Below, one piece after another: positions 43,686 through 53,189 of a stretch of DNA of 64,000 nt. Source of the DNA: Algoriphagus vanfongensis DSM 17529 (lineage in GTDB: Bacteria > Bacteroidota > Bacteroidia > Cytophagales > Cyclobacteriaceae); NCBI RefSeq assembly GCF_000429465.1, contig NZ_AUBX01000009.1, positions 186,001-250,000 on the forward strand, in the 5' to 3' direction. The position numbers and the translations under genes are program-made. How positions within the stretch are numbered: the stretch's first letter is position 1; each line of letters starts with the position of its first letter. Under the pieces are notes generated by a model. The model made no database searches and was not told the DNA's origin. It saw only the letters and a list, made by a program, of their open reading frames with translations.

Positions 43686-44306
43686 TTAATCTTCTAGCTC
43701 CAATTCTTCCAAAATTTCAGCCAATTGATCGAAGTCTTTCAATCCTGGCTTGATTTCTTCTCCACCTTCCAAGGCAATGCCATGGAGTTTCAGTTTTTCT
43801 TTTAGTGCGTTGACATTGAAAGCTGTAATCCCGGATCCCAAAAGAACAGATGCTTTATCTGAAATTTTCAAAATAGATTCTTCTTCATCTTCTTCCAGCT
43901 TTTCGTGAGGTGATCTCAGGAGGATAAAAATATCCAGATTTGCCAAACGATCTGAAATTTCAGCTTCGAGATGTTTGATTTCATTGATATTGACCTCGTA
44001 GATCAAGTTTTTACCGGAATCGATGAGCTCTGTCAATACTTCTAAACTACGATGCTGAATCCATGAAACAGTCGGATATTTCTCAAGTTTTTGGAGAATG
44101 TATTCTGCAGTTTCGGTTTGGAACTCTGCGGCAAACTCCACTCCGGATACCCAGCCTGTAATCTCTTCAAATTGGGTAGGATTGACGAATTTTTCGGAGT
44201 GATCTTCCATATCAAATCCCAATACGTCTACATACATGCCGGCGCAGTAGCGGGCATCGCTGAGATTGGTGACTCCTCCTATTTTTACGAATGTACTTAA
44301 GGCCAT
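43686..44306 (-). CDS. TrpF-like (phosphoribosylanthranilate isomerase family) protein without catalytic Cys
   Basis: A 206-residue protein with the TIM-barrel layout of TrpF: start FVKIGGVTNLSDARYCAG, DVLGFDME, GSGITAFNVNAL and ALEGGEEIKPGLKD. In true TrpF the first strand carries KICG with the general-base cysteine; here position 10 is glycine (KIGG), and the C-terminal aspartate motif DVSSGVE is replaced. The protein therefore probably does not isomerise phosphoribosylanthranilate, though the phosphate-binding glycine loops remain. No other trp gene is nearby. A non-catalytic or redirected function is inferred. Confidence 0.75.
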   Translation of the reverse strand: MALSTFVKIGGVTNLSDARYCAGMYVDVLGFDMEDHSEKFVNPTQFEEITGWVSGVEFAAEFQTETAEYILQKLEKYPTVSWIQHRSLEVLTELIDSGKNLIYEVNINEIKHLEAEISDRLANLDIFILLRSPHEKLEEDEEESILKISDKASVLLGSGITAFNVNALKEKLKLHGIALEGGEEIKPGLKDFDQLAEILEELELED

Positions 44307-44416
44307 GATTTAGTATTAAACTGCTAAGGTAAAAACTATGAAGTTTTTCTCATCCTAATTTTGCACCGATATGCGGGTGTGCAGGTTTTTTGACTTATTC
44401 ATTCTATTTTTAGTCT

Positions 44417-45088
44417 ATGAATAGAGGCTTTTTGCTAAAAGCATGGATTGGTTTGACACTCTTGGGGGGAATGGCTTCCTGTGATCGGGAAATAGAAGAG
44501 CCGACCCTGGAGTTGGCTCAGGATTACATGCCACTTACCATTGGTAAATATTGGGAATATGATGTTCTGGAGACCATTTACTATGGAGAAAATGACTCAG
44601 AGCAAAGTCGCTATCAACTCCGAGATAAGATCAGGTCGGTCTACATCAATGACGCTAGCGAACAAGTCTTTGTAGTAGCAAGAAGTAAGAGCACTAATCA
44701 ACTGGATTTGGTCAAACTGTACGATTATACCCTGATTGTGCGTGAAGGAAGCTTGGTGCGTACGATCCAGAATCAACCGATTGTCGTGCTGGCCGCCAAT
44801 CTCACTGATGGACAAGTGTGGGATGGCAACCTCTATTGGTCGGAGCAGGATGATGAGTTTTATCTGGAAAGGCTGGGACAAAACTCCATCAAAGTAGATC
44901 AGGAAAACGAAGATGATCTGATCACATTCCGGGATATTCGCTACGAAAGCTATGAAAAAGGAGTAGGTATGACAGAATTGTATGCAGAAGTACTAACTTA
45001 TTGTTCGAGAAATGATTGCCTCGGAGACCAGTTGATAGACTCCGGTAGCAAAATCCAAATGAACCTGATTAATCATGGGGAAGAGTAA
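44417..45088 (+). CDS. Lipoprotein of unknown function, coupled to subtilase
   Basis: A 223-residue lipoprotein (LLGGMASCDREIEE). The mature part is acidic with an early YMPLTIGKYWEYDV, a pattern seen in small Bacteroidota periplasmic proteins, and a late ALYAEVLTYCSRNDC-like stretch near the end (Cys residues at YCSRNDC). Its last 14 bases overlap the start of the subtilase gene, so the two are translationally coupled. No function can be named. Confidence 0.78.
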   Translation: MNRGFLLKAWIGLTLLGGMASCDREIEEPTLELAQDYMPLTIGKYWEYDVLETIYYGENDSEQSRYQLRDKIRSVYINDASEQVFVVARSKSTNQLDLVKLYDYTLIVREGSLVRTIQNQPIVVLAANLTDGQVWDGNLYWSEQDDEFYLERLGQNSIKVDQENEDDLITFRDIRYESYEKGVGMTELYAEVLTYCSRNDCLGDQLIDSGSKIQMNLINHGEE

Positions 45089-46742
45089 ACTCTTTTTGAT
45101 ATTCGCATTCTTGTGCATACTGATTAGCCAACAAGGCTGGGCTCAGGATCGCTATGCAGTTTACTTCAAATACAAGCCGCAAGAGTCCTTGAGTTTGGAG
45201 AGACCACAGGATTTTTTGACTTCCAAAGCACTGGAAAGAAGAGCTAGGGAAGGAGTGTCTCCAGATAGCACGGACCTTCCAGTGACTCAAAAATATGTAG
45301 ACGAGCTGTATTCCTTGTCTCATTATATTTTGTACCAAAGCAAATGGTTGAATGCTTCTGTGGTTGTGACCGATGAACTGGGCGCGATCGAAATGGCAAG
45401 TTTGCCATTTGTGGACAAAGTTGAGTTAGTAGCAAAAGGCTATATCCCCAGTCCCAATGCACGAATAGGAAGAAGGATTTTTGCATCTACTACATCGAAA
45501 ATCTGCCCTCCGGGAGGTGAGAATAAACGAGAGCTTGAAGTGAAAGAGCTACCCAGTGATTTTCAAAATTCTTTGCTAGGTATTCCGGACATGCATGAAG
45601 AAGGTTTTAGAGGAGCGGGGATAGCGATAGCAGTTTTTGATGCGGGTTTTCCCGGTACTGACGAATCTGAGGCCTTGGCTCACTTATTTTCAAATGATCA
45701 GATTTTGGCCACCAGAGATTTTGTGAGGCCTTGGAATCCAAATGTGTATGAGGACAATCAGCACGGTACCAATGTACTTTCCCTGATAGCTGCGGATGAT
45801 GCAGAAGAGTTGGTCTCTGGAGCACCAGATGCCAGTTATTTTTTGGCAATGACAGAGGAGATGGCTACTGAGTACCTAGTAGAAGAGTTTAATTGGCTTA
45901 GAGCAGCTGAATATGCGGACTCATTAGGGATAGATATTATCAACAGTTCTTTAGGGTATTGGGATTTTGATGATGCCAGTATGAACCACAGCTTGGAAGA
46001 TCTGGATGGACAAACTACGATCATCACTCAAGCTGCAAATTTGGCCTCCCAAAAAGGAATTTTGGTGGTGAATAGTGTAGGGAATTATGGATCAAGAGAA
46101 TCTAGTCTGACGGCTCCTTCTGATTCGCCATTGGTATTGGCGATAGGTTCGGTCAATCAAGACTTGACTATTTCGTCTTTTAGCTCAAGAGGTCCTACAG
46201 GAGATGGAAGGATCAAGCCGGATTTGGTGACCTTTGGTAGTGGTGTAGCACTCATCCGGTCCAATGGCAATGTGGGCTATGCAAATGGAACTTCCTTTTC
46301 TGCTCCTCAGATCACCGCATTGGCGGCAGGGCTATGGCAAGCCAAACCTGAATGGACACGAGCCGAGTTAGTACAAAACCTTCTAAAAAGCGCCAGCCAA
46401 TATGATAATCCGGATAATGAAATGGGGTATGGGATTCCCAATTTCAGAGATGCATACTATGGTGAAATCCTATCCGTAGAGCAATCCGGAGAAATCCAAC
46501 CTTGGAAGGTCTTCCCCAATCCGCTGAGGGAAAATGAATTGAAAGTATTCTTCGGGTCTGGCTTGAGTGCTGCCTATGAGCTCATAGAGGTCAGTGGAAA
46601 GAAAATTCAGGCCACTACGCTATACCGATCCACGAATACAGAAGCATATTCGGTGACCCTAGAAGGTGTGAAGCCGGGACTCTACATCGTACAGCTGAGA
46701 GATGGAAATCTTATCAGACAGACAAAGCTTGTTCGCTATTAA
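45075..46742 (+). CDS. Secreted subtilisin-like (S8) protease with T9SS sorting domain
   Basis: A 555-residue subtilase with signal peptide (FAFLCILISQQGWAQ). The catalytic triad is Asp189 (AVFDAGFPG), His230 (QHGTNV) and Ser407 (GTSFSAP). Residues 478-555 form a type IX secretion type A sorting domain: WKVFPNPLRENELKVFF, VSGKKI and a final IVQLRDGNLIRQTKLVRY, which directs export across the outer membrane and removal of the tail. A prodomain-like region (residues 25-125) precedes the catalytic core. Its start overlaps the lipoprotein gene. Confidence 0.94.
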   Translation: MGKSKLFLIFAFLCILISQQGWAQDRYAVYFKYKPQESLSLERPQDFLTSKALERRAREGVSPDSTDLPVTQKYVDELYSLSHYILYQSKWLNASVVVTDELGAIEMASLPFVDKVELVAKGYIPSPNARIGRRIFASTTSKICPPGGENKRELEVKELPSDFQNSLLGIPDMHEEGFRGAGIAIAVFDAGFPGTDESEALAHLFSNDQILATRDFVRPWNPNVYEDNQHGTNVLSLIAADDAEELVSGAPDASYFLAMTEEMATEYLVEEFNWLRAAEYADSLGIDIINSSLGYWDFDDASMNHSLEDLDGQTTIITQAANLASQKGILVVNSVGNYGSRESSLTAPSDSPLVLAIGSVNQDLTISSFSSRGPTGDGRIKPDLVTFGSGVALIRSNGNVGYANGTSFSAPQITALAAGLWQAKPEWTRAELVQNLLKSASQYDNPDNEMGYGIPNFRDAYYGEILSVEQSGEIQPWKVFPNPLRENELKVFFGSGLSAAYELIEVSGKKIQATTLYRSTNTEAYSVTLEGVKPGLYIVQLRDGNLIRQTKLVRY

Positions 46743-46791
46743 ATTAGAGAATTGAGTCATTTTTTGTTTTTTGCAAGCCAAACGAATTTTC

Positions 46792-47442
46792 ATGAAATCA
46801 ATGATTGCACCTTCCATTCTGGCGGCGGATTTCGCCAATATTCAGCATGAAGTCGAAATGCTCAATACCTCTGAGGCAGATTTTATCCACGTAGACATCA
46901 TGGATGGACTCTTCGTTCCCAATATTTCATTTGGGATACCGGTGACTGAAGCGATCCATAGACATGCCAAAAAGCCACTGGATGTGCATCTGATGATCCA
47001 GAATCCGGATCAGTACCTAGAGTCTTTTAGAAAAGCGGGAGCAGAGGTCATTACTGTTCACTGGGAAGCTTGCACACATCTGAACCGAACTCTTCAAGCC
47101 ATCAAAGCCTTGGGAGCAAAGGCAGGAGTAGCATTGAATCCACATACTCCCGTAGAATTGTTGGCCGATAGCTTGGATCAAATCGATCTAGTCTGCATCA
47201 TGTCTGTCAATCCAGGTTTTGGAGGGCAGAAATTTATAGAAAATACCTATTCCAAAGTGAGCCGACTGAAGCAGCTGATCCAAGAAAAGGGATCGAAAAC
47301 CTTGATCGAAATCGATGGGGGAGTCAATCTTCAAAATGCCCCCAAACTACTTGAAGCCGGCGCAGATGTCTTGGTCGCAGGTAGTTTCGTGTTCAATTCT
47401 CCAGATCCAATCGAGACTATTGCTGAACTCAAGTCAATTTGA
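46792..47442 (+). CDS. rpe: Ribulose-phosphate 3-epimerase
   Basis: A 216-residue TIM-barrel enzyme (D-ribulose 5-phosphate to D-xylulose 5-phosphate). Signatures: APSILAADF (Ser near start), HVDIMDGLFVPNISFG (metal ligand Asp), MSVNPGFGGQKF (phosphate loop) and EIDGGVN. The ATG at 46792 starts correctly for the family; a TTG at 46771 adds seven unsupported residues. Pathway link with the xylose operon is through xylulose 5-phosphate. Confidence 0.97.
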   Translation: MKSMIAPSILAADFANIQHEVEMLNTSEADFIHVDIMDGLFVPNISFGIPVTEAIHRHAKKPLDVHLMIQNPDQYLESFRKAGAEVITVHWEACTHLNRTLQAIKALGAKAGVALNPHTPVELLADSLDQIDLVCIMSVNPGFGGQKFIENTYSKVSRLKQLIQEKGSKTLIEIDGGVNLQNAPKLLEAGADVLVAGSFVFNSPDPIETIAELKSI

Positions 47443-47473
47443 GTGAATTCTGAAAAAAGAGGCCTTTTATCCT

Positions 47474-47511
47474 AAAAATCCTTAAATAAGAGGGTTTTCC
47501 CTTGGATTTTT
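47474..47511 (+). terminator. Probable terminator after rpe
   Basis: Arms AAAAATCC (47474-47481) and GGATTTTT (47504-47511) enclose an inner small hairpin AGGG-tttt-CCCT (47491-47502), giving an interrupted stem that ends in T. Weaker than the other terminators here. Confidence 0.5.
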
Positions 47512-47564
47512 GACATTAGAGTATTTCTTTGAAAGCTTATCGTAAACTAAACTCACAAAAGATT

Positions 47565-48068
47565 ATGAAAAAAGTTCTGCTATTTGGGGCGTTTTTTGCC
47601 TTCCTAGGATTCACCGGATTTGCACAAGAAGCTTCAGAAGAGCCAGTTACTGATGAGGAGATTGAAAAGTACGCAAATGTCGAGTTTCTGACTGCCCAAT
47701 TTGTCAATGACAAGACCGAGGAATTGAAAAATATGATTTCAGGGAATGAGATTTTCCAAGGTGGGGCCAGATATAATGAAATAAAAGCTGCTTGGGGTGA
47801 CGACGCCAAAATGGCTGAGGCTGAAGTGACAGAGGAAGAGAAAGCTGCTTTCCAAGAAGTGATTGATTTTATGGGTTCCCTTCAGGAATCTGCAAAGGAA
47901 TATAAAACAGGCTTGATCATGGATGATGAAGTGCTTGGAGTATCTACCTACAACAAGGTGAACGGTGCTAAATCAGATCCTGCTGTAAAGGAAAAAATCG
48001 ACTCTATCGTAGAGGCAAAAAAAGCTGAAGCTGCAGCTGCGGAAGAAGCTGAAGGAGATGGAGAATAA
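47565..48068 (+). CDS. Acidic exported protein of unknown function
   Basis: From the ATG at 47565 the product has 167 residues: a signal peptide (MKKVLLFGAFFAFLGFTGFAQ region) and a small helical, acidic body with many Glu, ending in a low-complexity tail EAAAAEEAEGDGE. An upstream frame start at 47529 lies before the signal peptide. No domain is recognised. It is flanked by a terminator on each side and is therefore a single-gene unit. Confidence 0.8.
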   Translation: MKKVLLFGAFFAFLGFTGFAQEASEEPVTDEEIEKYANVEFLTAQFVNDKTEELKNMISGNEIFQGGARYNEIKAAWGDDAKMAEAEVTEEEKAAFQEVIDFMGSLQESAKEYKTGLIMDDEVLGVSTYNKVNGAKSDPAVKEKIDSIVEAKKAEAAAAEEAEGDGE

Positions 48069-48096
48069 TCTCTAGATTCAAATATTCTATAAATTG

Positions 48097-48120
48097 GCCT
48101 CCTTTTTGGAGGCTTTTTTT
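48097..48120 (+). terminator. Intrinsic terminator after the acidic exported protein
   Basis: Stem GCCTCC (48097-48102) with GGAGGC (48108-48113), 5-base loop, seven T. Confidence 0.88.
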
Positions 48121-48162
48121 ATACCTTTTACACAATAATTGATTCTCCTACGTTTTGGTATT

Positions 48163-49179
48163 ATGAATTTAAAAAACGCATTTCTTTCGTTTACATTATT
48201 ACTTTTTAGCTTATCATCCTTTGCCCAGGAGGAAGATATTTTTGGAATCAGCAGAAAAGCCAAAAATCCTAAAAGTGAATCATCCATAGGAAATGTGACC
48301 CGAAATATCCTGGAAATGTTTGCCGTGGAGATTTCAGGTGGAGGAGCCTATCAGCAGTTTGGAACCAGTTTCTATTCCGAAAACCCAAGTCTGTATCCCT
48401 TGACTCAGGTCAGGAATTTTGATCAGCCCTTGGATATTTCGGAGGAAAATCCTCTCGAGATGAAATCGGGTGATGCTACCTTTCCGCTTTTCAATGCCGG
48501 TCTAAGAATCAATATTTTCAATACGATCACCATCGGTGGAGGCTATGGGCAGGAGTGGGGCAATCTCAGTCCCATGGAAGGTGGAGACTGGGAGTTTGCG
48601 TTTGAGGGAGCTTCTTATCAGATCAGCAAATATTATGGTACAGTAGGTTTGGTACTTTGGGATGCAAGCAAGCGGGCCAAATACCTTCAATGGCGCTATC
48701 GCAAATATGCCGGAGCCAACTTCTACATGCAGTCAGAATTGAGACAGCGAGTGAGACAGATTTATCCTTGGAGATTGATTGCAGAAGCTGAGTTTGGTCA
48801 ATTGAACTTAAAAAAAGCCTACGATCCTGCTTTGGCGACTAATGGGTCTTATACTCCAAGATTGGCTGTGGCAGACAAACCTTACTTTGGAATTGGGCTT
48901 CGACTAGAGCGGGATTTTTCGGAGTATACCAAGCTTTTCATCAAAGGTGGGGCTGAATTCAGAAGCTTTACTTACGCTTCATCTGATTATTCGGAAATGC
49001 AAGGGCTTGATCAGCAGGTGTATGCGATGCAAGTCGGGCTTTCTATTCGGATACCAGGCACCAAGCGATGCAAAATCGGCGGCTGTGGCGTAGTCATGAA
49101 ACATATGCATAATGGGATAGAATATCGTGGAAGTTCGATTTTCAAACTGCAGGACCGAAAAATCGGTCAATGGTATTAA
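48163..49179 (+). CDS. Exported protein, probable outer-membrane barrel with Cys-rich tail
   Basis: A 338-residue protein from the ATG at 48163 (a start at 48139 would extend before the signal LKNAFLSFTLLLFSLSSFAQ). The body has alternating aromatic strands (AVEISGGGAYQQFGTSFY, ITIGGGYGQEWGNL, GVLRL-type segments). The C-terminal about 35 residues hold RCKIGGCGVVMKHMHNGIEYRG and a final DRKIGQWY, a conserved tail I have met in Bacteroidota hypothetical proteins. Function unknown. Next gene is gyrA. Confidence 0.78.
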   Translation: MNLKNAFLSFTLLLFSLSSFAQEEDIFGISRKAKNPKSESSIGNVTRNILEMFAVEISGGGAYQQFGTSFYSENPSLYPLTQVRNFDQPLDISEENPLEMKSGDATFPLFNAGLRINIFNTITIGGGYGQEWGNLSPMEGGDWEFAFEGASYQISKYYGTVGLVLWDASKRAKYLQWRYRKYAGANFYMQSELRQRVRQIYPWRLIAEAEFGQLNLKKAYDPALATNGSYTPRLAVADKPYFGIGLRLERDFSEYTKLFIKGGAEFRSFTYASSDYSEMQGLDQQVYAMQVGLSIRIPGTKRCKIGGCGVVMKHMHNGIEYRGSSIFKLQDRKIGQWY

Positions 49180-49274
49180 GTCCCGAAAAGCTTAGCCAGA
49201 CTTAAGATTCTCTTTTCAAAAGCTTGACCTTTTTACTATCTTGCAGGCTTAATATACCCTGTGAATAGCATATT

Positions 49275-51797
49275 ATGGCTCAAGGAGAAAACGAGAACAT
49301 TATACCCATTAACATTGAGGAGGAAATGCGCGGAGCCTACATCGATTATTCGATGTCGGTTATTGTTTCAAGAGCACTTCCTGATGTCCGTGACGGACTC
49401 AAACCAGTTCACCGTAGAATCCTCTACGGAATGCAAGAGCTGGGCGTATTGCATAACAAACCCTATAAGAAATCTGCCAGAATAGTTGGGGAGGTACTTG
49501 GTAAGTATCACCCGCATGGTGACTCAGCTGTCTATGAGACGATGGTGCGTATGGCGCAGCCTTGGTCTTTGAGATATCAGCTCGTAGATGGTCAAGGTAA
49601 CTTTGGATCCATTGATGGTGACAATGCTGCAGCGATGCGATATACCGAGGCGAGGCTGAAGAGAATCGCTGAGGAACTTTTGGTAGATATCAATAAAGAA
49701 ACCGTTGACTTTCAGTTCAACTTCGATGATTCCCTTAAAGAACCGGTAGTACTTCCAGCCAAAGTTCCAGCACTCCTTTTGAATGGTGCTTCTGGGATTG
49801 CAGTAGGGATGGCGACCAATATGGCGCCTCACAACCTGACGGAGGTCATCGATGGGATCATCGCCTACATTGATAATAAGGATATTACTATTCCAGAATT
49901 GATGGAGCATATTGTAGCTCCTGATTTCCCGACTGGTGGGATCATCTATGGCTACAATGGTGTCAAGGCCGCATTCGAAACGGGACGAGGCAGAATTGTT
50001 GTTCGAGGCAAAGCAAACATCGAAACCAAAGACAATGGAAATAAGGAGATGATCATCATCACCGAGATTCCATACATGGTCAATAAAGCCAACATGGTGG
50101 AGAAGACTGCTGCTTTGATCAATGAGAAAAAGATCGAAGGAATCTCTGCTATTCGAGATGAGTCAGATCGCTCCGGGATGAGAATTGTCTATGAGTTGAA
50201 GCGCGATGCCATGCCAAATGTCGTGCTGAATAATCTTTATAAGCATACCCAGCTACAAACCTCATTCTCAGTCAATAATGTAGCTCTTGTCAAAGGCCGT
50301 CCACAGACATTGAACCTGAAAGATCTGATCGTTCACTATGTCAATCACAGACATGAGGTGGTCATCAGAAGAACAGAGTATGAATTAAAAGAAGCTGAAA
50401 AGAGAGCCCATATTCTCCAAGGGTATCTGATTGCTTTGGACAATCTGGATGAGGTAATTTCTTTGATCCGTAATTCCGTGGATCCAGAAACCGCCCGTAA
50501 CGGTTTGATGGAGAAATTTGACTTGACTGAGATCCAAGCTAGAGCGATTCTGGATATGAGATTGCAGCGTCTTACCGGAATGGAGCGAGACAAGATCCTG
50601 CAGGAGTTCAAAGAAATCATGGCTTTGATCGAAGAACTCAAAGAGATCCTAGCAAACGAAGATAAGCGAATGGATATCATCAAAGAGGAACTGACAGAAA
50701 TGAAAGGCCGCTATGGTGATGACCGTCGTACTGAGATCGAGCACAACGCTGAAGATTTCAGCTACGAGGACATGATTCCAAATGAAGAAGTGATTATCAC
50801 GGTCTCTCATCACGGATATGTCAAAAGGACTGCCTTGACCGAATATAGAACTCAAGGCAGAGGAGGAGTAGGATCTCGCGGAGTCAGTACTAAAGAAGAT
50901 GATTTCACAGAATACCTCTTCACAGCCTCTACACACAATTACTTGTTGATCTTTACTGATAAAGGGAAGCTCTTCTGGCTCAAAACCTATGCGATACCGG
51001 AAGGAAGTAAGACCTCTAAAGGAAGACCTATCCAAAATCTGATCAATATCGAGCAGGATGATAGAATCCGCTCTATTATCCAAGTGGATGATCTGAATGA
51101 TGAGGATTATATCAATAATCACTTTTTGGTGATGGTCACCAAACAAGGGGTGATCAAGAAGACTACACTTGAGCAATATAGTCGTCCGAGATCCAATGGT
51201 ATTATCGCCTTGAATATCAGGGAAGATGATCAACTGGTGAATGTGGACATGACTAATGGTGATCAGCATATCGTGATCGCGGCCAAGTCTGGTAGAGCGA
51301 TTCACTTCCATGAATCGGCCGTTCGTCCGATGGGAAGAACTGCCACAGGTGTGAAAGCCATCACCTTAAATGATGCTAAAGACTTTGTGGTTGGCATGGT
51401 ATGTGCATCCGAGGAGAATGCGACCTTGCTTGTAGTATCAGAGAAGGGATATGGAAAACGATCCAACCTGGATGAATATCGAATCACCAATCGTGGTGGA
51501 AAAGGTGTCAAAGCCATGAATACCACGGATAAGACAGGTGCTCTGGTTGCTATCAAGGAAGTAGTCGATAGTGATGATTTGATGATCATCAACAAGTCGG
51601 GCATTATCATCCGAATCTCTGTTGACAACTTGCGAGTGATGGGAAGAGCTACTCAGGGCGTTCGTCTCATCAAAGTAGGGGAAGCAGACGAGATATCGTC
51701 CGTTGAAAAAATTTCTAAAGAAGAGGAGGATGAAAATACAGATTCTTCTCAAATTGCAGACAATTCTTCTGAAGAGCCAGGAGAAAACATTGAATAA
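49275..51797 (+). CDS. gyrA: DNA gyrase subunit A
   Basis: An 840-residue type IIA topoisomerase subunit. The active-site tyrosine is Tyr123 in AMRYTEARL; the quinolone region reads [10 protein letters not shown] with Ser84 and Glu88, the susceptible-type residues. The coiled-coil tower and GyrA box ([11 protein letters not shown], close to the consensus QRRGGKG) are present, followed by six beta-pinwheel blades and an acidic tail ([14 protein letters not shown]). Full length for Bacteroidota. It is followed 30 bases later by a TPR gene, possibly co-transcribed. Confidence 0.98.
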   Translation: MAQGENENIIPINIEEEMRGAYIDYSMSVIVSRALPDVRDGLKPVHRRILYGMQELGVLHNKPYKKSARIVGEVLGKYHPHGDSAVYETMVRMAQPWSLRYQLVDGQGNFGSIDGDNAAAMRYTEARLKRIAEELLVDINKETVDFQFNFDDSLKEPVVLPAKVPALLLNGASGIAVGMATNMAPHNLTEVIDGIIAYIDNKDITIPELMEHIVAPDFPTGGIIYGYNGVKAAFETGRGRIVVRGKANIETKDNGNKEMIIITEIPYMVNKANMVEKTAALINEKKIEGISAIRDESDRSGMRIVYELKRDAMPNVVLNNLYKHTQLQTSFSVNNVALVKGRPQTLNLKDLIVHYVNHRHEVVIRRTEYELKEAEKRAHILQGYLIALDNLDEVISLIRNSVDPETARNGLMEKFDLTEIQARAILDMRLQRLTGMERDKILQEFKEIMALIEELKEILANEDKRMDIIKEELTEMKGRYGDDRRTEIEHNAEDFSYEDMIPNEEVIITVSHHGYVKRTALTEYRTQGRGGVGSRGVSTKEDDFTEYLFTASTHNYLLIFTDKGKLFWLKTYAIPEGSKTSKGRPIQNLINIEQDDRIRSIIQVDDLNDEDYINNHFLVMVTKQGVIKKTTLEQYSRPRSNGIIALNIREDDQLVNVDMTNGDQHIVIAAKSGRAIHFHESAVRPMGRTATGVKAITLNDAKDFVVGMVCASEENATLLVVSEKGYGKRSNLDEYRITNRGGKGVKAMNTTDKTGALVAIKEVVDSDDLMIINKSGIIIRISVDNLRVMGRATQGVRLIKVGEADEISSVEKISKEEEDENTDSSQIADNSSEEPGENIE

Positions 51798-51827
51798 CCA
51801 AACACAATTAAAGATAAACGCTAATCA

Positions 51828-53036
51828 ATGAAGAAGCTCATTTTATCAATGGTATTGGTCGGAGCCGCGACCGTTGCCTTTGGACAAAAGAAAGTGGTTC
51901 GCTCCGCAGAAAAAAACTTCAAAAACGGTGATCTGACGACTGCCCTTTCTGAAGTGAACGCAGCGATTCAAGATCCTGAAACAGGTTCAGATCCAGAAAC
52001 TTATTTACTCAAAGCTCAGATCCAACTTAAGATGTTTGGAACTGACTCTTCTAACACTGCCGAAACATTGGAATATGGACAGGCTTCTTTGGAGACATTT
52101 ATGGAGACTTTCCAAATGGCTGGTGGAGACAAGACGGATGGTGTAGGAGAAGATGTATATGCAGAAGACATGACAGGTGTACCTGACAATCTTCGTCCTT
52201 ATTCTATCATGACGTTGAAAAACACCTCATTTGACAAAGCAATCAACCAGTATGAGCAGGATGATTTCGAAATGGCCTATGAGTTTTTCAACCTAGCGGG
52301 AGAGATTGATCCTACAGACACCACGATTCATTACAATGCTGCTTATCTAGCAAATGAATTGGGTAAATACGAAGATGCAAAGCGTCACTTCAACTTGCTT
52401 TTGGATGTGCCTGACTACAACAAATTGAATACCTATTACTTCTTGATCCAAATCCTCAGCACAGAGGACAAGAATCCAGAAGAAGCGTATGAAGTAGTAA
52501 TGGCTGCAAGAGAAGACTATCCAGGTGATAAAATCTTGGCTGAGTACGAAATCCAATTGTTGCTTCAACTGAACAAAATGGATGAAGCAATGGCTCAGAT
52601 CAAAGAAGCTTTGGCAAATGATCCAAACAATACCTCCATCTTGTTGAGATCAGGATATCTGAAAGAGCAGTCTGGTGATATCGAAGGTGCTTTGAATGAT
52701 TACAAAAAATCTGTGGAAGTAGATCCTAATTTCTACGAAGGAAACTACTACACCGGTGCTTTGCTTTTGGAGAAGTCAAGAGAGATCCTTGCAGAACTTA
52801 ACTCGCTATCTGATGATGAGTGGGAAAAGAGATCTGCTCAAATGGGAGAAGAAGCTAATCAGTACTATTCTGATGCGATTCCTTACTTTGAAAAATCTTT
52901 GGAATTGAGACCAGAAGATACCGATATCATGGTGATTTTGTTCCAGATCCATACCAGATTGAAAAATGAAGCAGAAGCTGAGCAATACAATAAGAAATTG
53001 ACTGAATTGCTAGGTCCAAACTGGCAAGAAAACTAA
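51828..53036 (+). CDS. Exported TPR-repeat protein
   Basis: A 402-residue protein with signal peptide (MKKLILSMVLVGAATVAFGQ) and tetratricopeptide repeats covering about residues 25-390; the clearest are DLTTALSEVNAAIQDP, DFEMAYEFFNLAGEIDPTD, NKMDEAMAQIKEALANDPNN and DIEGALNDYKKSVEVDPNF. TPR proteins act as binding scaffolds; no partner is evident. It lies 30 bases after gyrA and is ended by a terminator at 53061. Confidence 0.9.
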   Translation: MKKLILSMVLVGAATVAFGQKKVVRSAEKNFKNGDLTTALSEVNAAIQDPETGSDPETYLLKAQIQLKMFGTDSSNTAETLEYGQASLETFMETFQMAGGDKTDGVGEDVYAEDMTGVPDNLRPYSIMTLKNTSFDKAINQYEQDDFEMAYEFFNLAGEIDPTDTTIHYNAAYLANELGKYEDAKRHFNLLLDVPDYNKLNTYYFLIQILSTEDKNPEEAYEVVMAAREDYPGDKILAEYEIQLLLQLNKMDEAMAQIKEALANDPNNTSILLRSGYLKEQSGDIEGALNDYKKSVEVDPNFYEGNYYTGALLLEKSREILAELNSLSDDEWEKRSAQMGEEANQYYSDAIPYFEKSLELRPEDTDIMVILFQIHTRLKNEAEAEQYNKKLTELLGPNWQEN

Positions 53037-53060
53037 ATCATATCAAAGATTAGTAATACG

Positions 53061-53090
53061 AAAAGGGATGTCCTCAGGCATCCCTTTTTT
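53061..53090 (+). terminator. Intrinsic terminator after the TPR gene
   Basis: Ten-base-pair stem AAAAGGGATG (53061-53070) with CATCCCTTTT (53079-53088), 8-base loop, and T-tract. Confidence 0.9.
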
Positions 53091-53165
53091 GTTTGCTAAT
53101 GGAGATTTTTCAATTTCTTCATTTAGTTTTTATGACAAACAAAAGGCTGGAAATTGGATTAAGCG

Positions 53166-53173
53166 TATCTTTG
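53166..53173 (+). promoter_or_regulatory. -7 promoter element of the PagL gene
   Basis: TATCTTTG matches TAnnTTTG exactly and lies 16 bases before the ATG at 53190, which would leave a leader of only about ten bases. Confidence 0.6.
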
Positions 53174-53189
53174 AGCCGAAGAGTATGAC

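Noticed and set aside
49521..49541. Fluoroquinolone-resistance change in GyrA
   Set aside because: Ser84 and Glu88 are the residues of susceptible-type enzymes; no substitution is seen.
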